The notes under the pieces were generated by a model that did no database searches, was not told the DNA's origin, and was given only the letters and a program-made list of their open reading frames with translations. Positions 60,583-64,000 of a stretch of DNA of 64,000 nt are shown here, one piece after another. The position numbers and the translations under genes are program-made. This stretch comes from Hippopus hippopus (Eukaryota > Mollusca > Bivalvia > Cardiida > Cardiidae), in the NCBI GenBank assembly GCA_946811185.2, contig OX328103.1, positions 930,001 through 994,000 on the forward strand, read 5' to 3'. The number at the start of each line of letters is the position of its first letter. Position 1 is the stretch's first letter.

Positions 60583-60632
60583 AAACGAGCTTTGCTCGTT
60601 ACGGGCTTCGCCCGTAACTCGCTGTAGCTCGT
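60583..60632. repeat. Two adjacent GC-rich hairpins
   Basis: AACGAGCTTTGCTCGTT is followed directly by ACGGGCTTCGCCCGT and then AACTCGCTGTAGCTCGTT. The block is sharply GC-richer than its surroundings. Possibly an end of a hairpin-terminated repeat. Confidence 0.7.
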
Positions 60633-60654
60633 TAATATCTCTCCATAAGGGAAA

Positions 60655-61012
60655 GCATTTCCAGCAAACAAAAAAGATGAGATTTGTCTCTGCAAGAGGG
60701 TAGAAAATATTGTGGAAAAAGGAGAACATATCAGTTACCAGGATCTTCTCATTTTCTCACACTAATTTCAGGAGCCTCTTTCCTCAGAGTCAGCAGTCCC
60801 CCGTGGCTCAGTGGTACAGTGTGGTACTCGTAACCTGGAGACCCCAGATTTGAGCCGAACTGGATCCACTGGGTTTTTTATCTGGAAAACATGAATATGT
60901 GTGCTGTCGCCATGATATGACAGAAATAATGTTGAAAGCGGCTTAAACACCATTCAATCAATCAATCAATCAGTTCCTCAGAGTTATCTTCTCCTGCAAT
61001 CTTGTAACAAGA
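60655..61012 (-). repeat. TTAA-A MITE split by SINE-2
   Basis: AAAGCATTTCCAGC flank, weak hairpin 60708-60762, right flank CTTTCCTCAGAGT, SINE-2, then the tail. Confidence 0.7.
60791..60973 (+). mobile_element. SINE-2 with internal deletion and target duplication
   Basis: GTCCCCCGTGGCTCAGTGG head, box B-like AGATTTGAGCC. The LINE-like centre with TTGGGCAAGAC is missing (183 bp against ~235). TTCCTCAGAGT lies on both sides (60780-60790, 60974-60984). Confidence 0.9.
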
Positions 61013-61021
61013 AATAATAAG

Positions 61022-61242
61022 TTAACTTTTTACCACACGACAAAATTCTAGAAGTGAAAGCATTTGCAGATGACAGTTTACATGTGGCTCAAATGACGGA
61101 GTTTGTCTTTAATTGGGTAGAAAACATTGTGGGAAAAGAAGAAAATTCTGGTTACCAGCATTTTCTCCTTTTCCCACAAATGTTTTCTAAAGGCTTCTTC
61201 CTCAGGGTTGTTAAAACTCGGAATGATGTGGTAAAGGGTTAA
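61022..61242 (-). repeat. TTAA-A MITE, complete
   Basis: TTAACTTTTTACCACACGAC to ATGTGGTAAAGGGTTAA, hairpin 61120-61185. Confidence 0.9.
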
Positions 61243-61279
61243 ACAATCTCTGATGCTTAGGCTTGTCCATCTCAGACTA

Positions 61280-61700
61280 TTCAACTCTGTACCAAACAGC
61301 TTTGTCCAAATTAATCCCCATCCTGCTAAATAACTGAAATGAAACTTTTCAGCTGATAGTAAAAACCCAAATTTTGCCATTCAAAGGTTTTTTTTGGGGG
61401 AAAATACGTCCTTACCAGACAGTGTGGATTAAAGATCAGACTGCACATTCTGTGGAGTCTGATCTTGACCTACACTGTCCGCAAAAGGTACGTGAGTCAC
61501 ACTTTGCAGCCTAAGAGTTAAAAGAAGTTGAAGATGACAACTTTATGTGGCTTTAATTGTGGGAGTTGTTTTTGATAGGATAGAAAACATTCAGGGAAAA
61601 GGAGATGCTGGTTAACAGCATTTGCTCTTTTTCCCATAATGTTTCAAAAATTCTCTTTCCCAGGGTCTTTAAATCTCTCGATTGTGTGGTAAAAAGTTAA
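61280..61700 (-). repeat. TTAA-A MITE hosting a TTAA-B at TTAA
   Basis: TCAACTCTGTACCAAACAGC, TTTGTCCAAA, then TTAA-B (61311-61521), then AAGAAGTTGAAGATGACAAC, hairpin 61583-61645, end GTGGTAAAAAGTTAA. Confidence 0.85.
61311..61521 (-). repeat. TTAA-B MITE nested at TTAA
   Basis: TTAATCCCCATCCTGCTAAA to TGCAGCCTAAGAGTTAA, hairpin 61418-61488. TTAA on both sides. Confidence 0.9.
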
Positions 61701-61774
61701 CTTCTTCCGCCTCTATAAAAATAAACTCAAATTTTTTCCCACTGTATCTCCCAATGATTTTTATCTTAGAGCCT

Positions 61775-62034
61775 GCCTGGCCAGGCAGCTCAGTGGTTAG
61801 CCAATCTGACAGTGGTTGTGAGTTTGATACCTGGTTGAGGCAAATTTTCTGTCTGGGGATTTTTCGCCTATCACCTCTGATGCATGTGAGAAAAGCAGTC
61901 AGTAACTTGGAAAGAAAGTTGTGTCAGTACTGGTGTGAGAAAGCCAGGAAACACATGCATCAAGGTGCACTGACTGCTGTGATATGACCTAAGCTTTAAA
62001 ATGGCGTGTTACTCAAATACAGTCAATCAATCAA
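61775..62034 (+). mobile_element. SINE-3, full-length with target duplication
   Basis: CCAGGCAGCTCAGTGGTTAG box A, GAGTTTGATACCTGG box B, GATATGACCTAAGC and AATC tail. TATCTTAGAGCCT (61762-61774) / TATCTTACAGCCT (62035-62047) flank it, one mismatch. Confidence 0.93.
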
Positions 62035-62049
62035 TATCTTACAGCCTTG

Positions 62050-62420
62050 ACTAGAAAAAAGGACAGTATAGATCCAAGATCAGACTGCACATTCTGTGCA
62101 GTCTGATCTTGATCTTTACCATGAGCAAGCCATCACTAATGGTGCTGGAGGGGTTAATCTGATCTTGACCTATGCCATCCACAAAAGCTAATGTTTTCCA
62201 CTGATGGCCCTAGAAGGGTCTGTACTAATAATCTGCGTACAGCCAGCACCAGCCTTGACTAAACAAGTGTACAGTATTAATCCAAGCTTGGACTGCACAT
62301 TCTGTGCAATCTGATCTTAATCTATGCAATCTGCAAAAGCCCATGTTTTTCGCTGATGGCTCTGGAAGGGTGATCCTGAATAAACTGTTTACAGCCAGCA
62401 CCAAGGATAACTATCAGAAT
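62050..62420. repeat. Two diverged TTAA-B-type hairpin units in tandem
   Basis: GATCAGACTGCACATTCTG (62079-62097) and TTGGACTGCACATTCTG (62287-62303) each sit with ACAGCC-CA, CACAAAAGC or GCAAAAGCC, and TGATGGC-CT-GAAGGG motifs at a spacing near 205 bp. Confidence 0.7.
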
Positions 62421-62485
62421 TATTGCACCATAGCAATGACCTTCCCATCATAAATTGTCTGGTCATTGAAAATAATTCACTAGTT

Positions 62486-62932
62486 TAACCCTTTACCTCT
62501 TGACAAAATTTTCGACCCATCCATCTTAAAAAGCATTTATAGGGGAGAAACTAAAGGTCTACGGCCCCTAACTCATCGGTAAACATCAACGTTTTCATAA
62601 AGGCTATTCAGCCAATCTCGGCAGCTTCAGTCTTTTAATATGTGAGTTAGTGGCCATAGACTCACTGACTCATCGTTAAATATCCTGTAACATCGACGTT
62701 TTCGTAAAGGCTATTTGGCCAATCTCGGCAGCTTCCGTCTTCTAATATGAGAGTTCCGGGCCGTATACCTTAACCCGGCTCAAATGATGAGATCTGTTTC
62801 AGAAAGAGTGGAAACATTGTGGGAAAAGGAGAAAATGCTGGTTACCAGCATTTTCTCCTTTTCCCATAATGTTTTCAAAGGCCTCATCCATCAGGGTTGT
62901 CAAACGTCGGGATTGTATGGTAAAGAGTTACC
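62486..62932 (-). repeat. TTAA-A MITE hosting a TTAA-flanked element
   Basis: TTAACCCTTTACCTCTTGAC, insertion 62555-62769, then GGCTCAAATGATGAG, perfect hairpin 62812-62875, end GTATGGTAAAGAGTTA. Confidence 0.82.
62555..62769. repeat. TTAA-adjacent element with a 107-bp tandem duplication
   Basis: Ends AGGTCTACGGCCCCTAACTC and GAGTTCCGGGCCGTATACCT; TTAA after (62770-62773), CTAA before. The interior repeats AAAGGCTATT--GCCAATCTCG and GGCAGCTTC-GTCTT 107 bp apart. Confidence 0.75.
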
Positions 62933-63435
62933 CCTGTACCAAATGATTTTTCCTTTTTACCTCTTACCCAAAAATCCCAAGTTTGAACTACTCTAAAAAA
63001 AAAGGACTTTTGAAAACATTACGGGAAAAGGAGAAAATGCTGGTTACCAGCATTTCCTCCTTTTTTCCAACAATGTTTTCTACCCTTCCAAAAAGAAATT
63101 TGCACTTCTGACTCTTATTTATTTTGTTGTCTGCTATTGCTTTCAATTTGGACAAGGGGTCCTGTGTGGCTTCATGGTAGAGTGAAGGACTCGTAATCTG
63201 GAGGTCCCTGGTTCAAGCCCCCTTTTAAGGACCTGGTTTTTGTGTGAGTGACTGACAAGACACTTCAGAGCCCAAGCCTTGTACTTGTGAATCCCAGGAA
63301 ACACATGAATATGCAAGCTGTGGCTGTGATATGACTGAAATAATGTTGAAAACTTCATTAAACACCAGTTAATCAATCAATCATACAATAAAATTGGACA
63401 AGGCTAAAATTTTGTCATTGTTTAAAGAGTTTTTA
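62933..63435 (+). repeat. TTAA-A MITE split by SINE-2
   Basis: Head with CTCTTACCCAAAAATCCC, hairpin 63012-63080, CAATTTGGACAAGG, SINE-2, then CTAAAATTTTGTCATTG. Confidence 0.83.
63158..63393 (+). mobile_element. SINE-2, full-length with target duplication
   Basis: GGTCCTGTGTGGCTTCATGG head, box B-like CTGGTTCAAGCCC, GACAAGACACTTCAGAGCC centre, AATAATGTTGAAAACTTC and AATC tail. TTGGACAAGG flanks it (63148-63157, 63394-63403). Confidence 0.93.
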
Positions 63436-63496
63436 CTCTTTACTACACAACAAAATTTCAAACTCTGCTGTATTGGTTTAACAACCCAAAGTTTAA

Positions 63497-64000
63497 AGGT
63501 GGGTATTTAGATTTTTCACATCTCACCAAATTAAAAAATATATATATCACTAAAATCTAAATGAAAAAACAATACAAATCATCAATAATTAAGAATCATA
63601 AAATTACAAAAAAAATTTTTTTTGATGGTGTTCCCTTAAAAGGCTACGTAGCCTCTTAAGGTATTTTTAGATTTCGCGCCAGAAATCAAGAATGTCAAGT
63701 GACTGGCATGTGACTAATGACGCTTAAATTCCATAACATAACAAACATGTAATTATTTTCCATAATGTCTTCTTCGGATGCTATGTTTGAAGCTTCGTCT
63801 GCATGTGTATTTCCAGTATGTAAATGAGCGAGTTGCTCATGTAAAAATATACCATGTTTCCGGTAGGTGTCGACCTGGGCCGTAGTAAATCTCTAATTTC
63901 TCTTGTTGTCGGATGGTTTTCGACTCCTGGGGTTTTATGAATAAAACTTAAAAGGCTTTGGGAGTATAAGGATGATTTTTTTGTATTTTTGTAAAATTTT
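63497..64000 (+). mobile_element. TTAA-C element, runs off the window
   Basis: TTAA at 63493-63496, then AGGTGGGTATTTAGATTTTT. Collinear with 45882-46420, including AGGCTACGTAGCCT and GAGCGAGTTGCTCATG. About 30 bp of the right end lies beyond the window. Confidence 0.9.

Overview
This window looks like intergenic DNA from an invertebrate, most plausibly a bivalve mollusc. I find no intact protein-coding gene and no functional RNA gene. The evidence for a mollusc is the content: AT-rich sequence, tRNA-derived SINEs ending in (AATC)n tails, a ~1.1 kb element with four ~165-bp core repeats bounded by hairpin-bearing ends (the design of bivalve 'pearl'/Helentron-like elements), an internally deleted mariner, and dense palindromic MITEs. 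A heterodont clam is my guess; the species is not determined.

The dominant component is one short palindromic family, called TTAA-A here. It is about 220-230 bp, begins TTAA-C[C/T]CTTTACC, ends GGTAAAG[A/G]G-TTAA, and carries a ~70-bp central hairpin containing GAAAATGCTGGTTACCAGC. I count roughly 100 copies and fragments on both strands, many nested in each other. Orientation '+' here means the head containing ACCACACAATCC lies on the left. A second TTAA-flanked set, TTAA-B, has termini CCCTTAGGCTGCTAA and a different central hairpin containing AGATCAGACTGCAC; two other flank types (B' and B'') carry the same hairpin. Three more families are also bounded by TTAA: TTAA-C (AGGTGG ends, 45.9-46.4 kb and 63.5 kb to the window edge), one at 40.3-40.7 kb and one at 62.6-62.8 kb. 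Other fold-back elements are PAL-D (ends GAGCCATGCTCTG), PAL-E (ends ATATGGCCTGCAA), a 2.57-kb palindrome at 12.56-15.13 kb, a ~1.05-kb fold-back at 48.5-49.6 kb, and several small MITEs with readable target duplications.

Layout: 0-1 kb TTAA elements; 1.03-2.47 kb a decayed 25-bp minisatellite; 2.7-6.9 kb TTAA-A/B copies; 6.9-8.0 kb the pearl-like element; 8.2-9.3 kb a SINE and a PAL-E nested in TTAA-A; 9.37-11.04 kb a hairpin-ended repeat broken by a deleted mariner; 12.56-15.13 kb the large palindrome; 15.7-16.55 kb a 241-bp tandem array; 16.7-29.1 kb dense nested MITEs and SINEs, including a minisatellite that arose inside a MITE; 29.7-30.6 kb a tandem array with a 198-bp higher-order period; 31-33.7 kb sparse sequence; 33.7-64 kb again dense nested MITEs, SINEs and fold-backs.

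The parts do not form a gene system. Their relationships are those of a transposon community: tRNA-derived SINEs supply pol III-type heads and share 3' tails (probably copied by a common LINE), while TTAA elements were presumably moved by piggyBac- or Kolobok-type transposases encoded elsewhere. The most informative observations are several occupied TTAA sites nested inside recognisable elements, a paralogous filled/empty pair at 38.3-39.4 kb, repeated truncation of elements at the centre of their hairpins, and reuse of the same hairpin in different flanking backbones.
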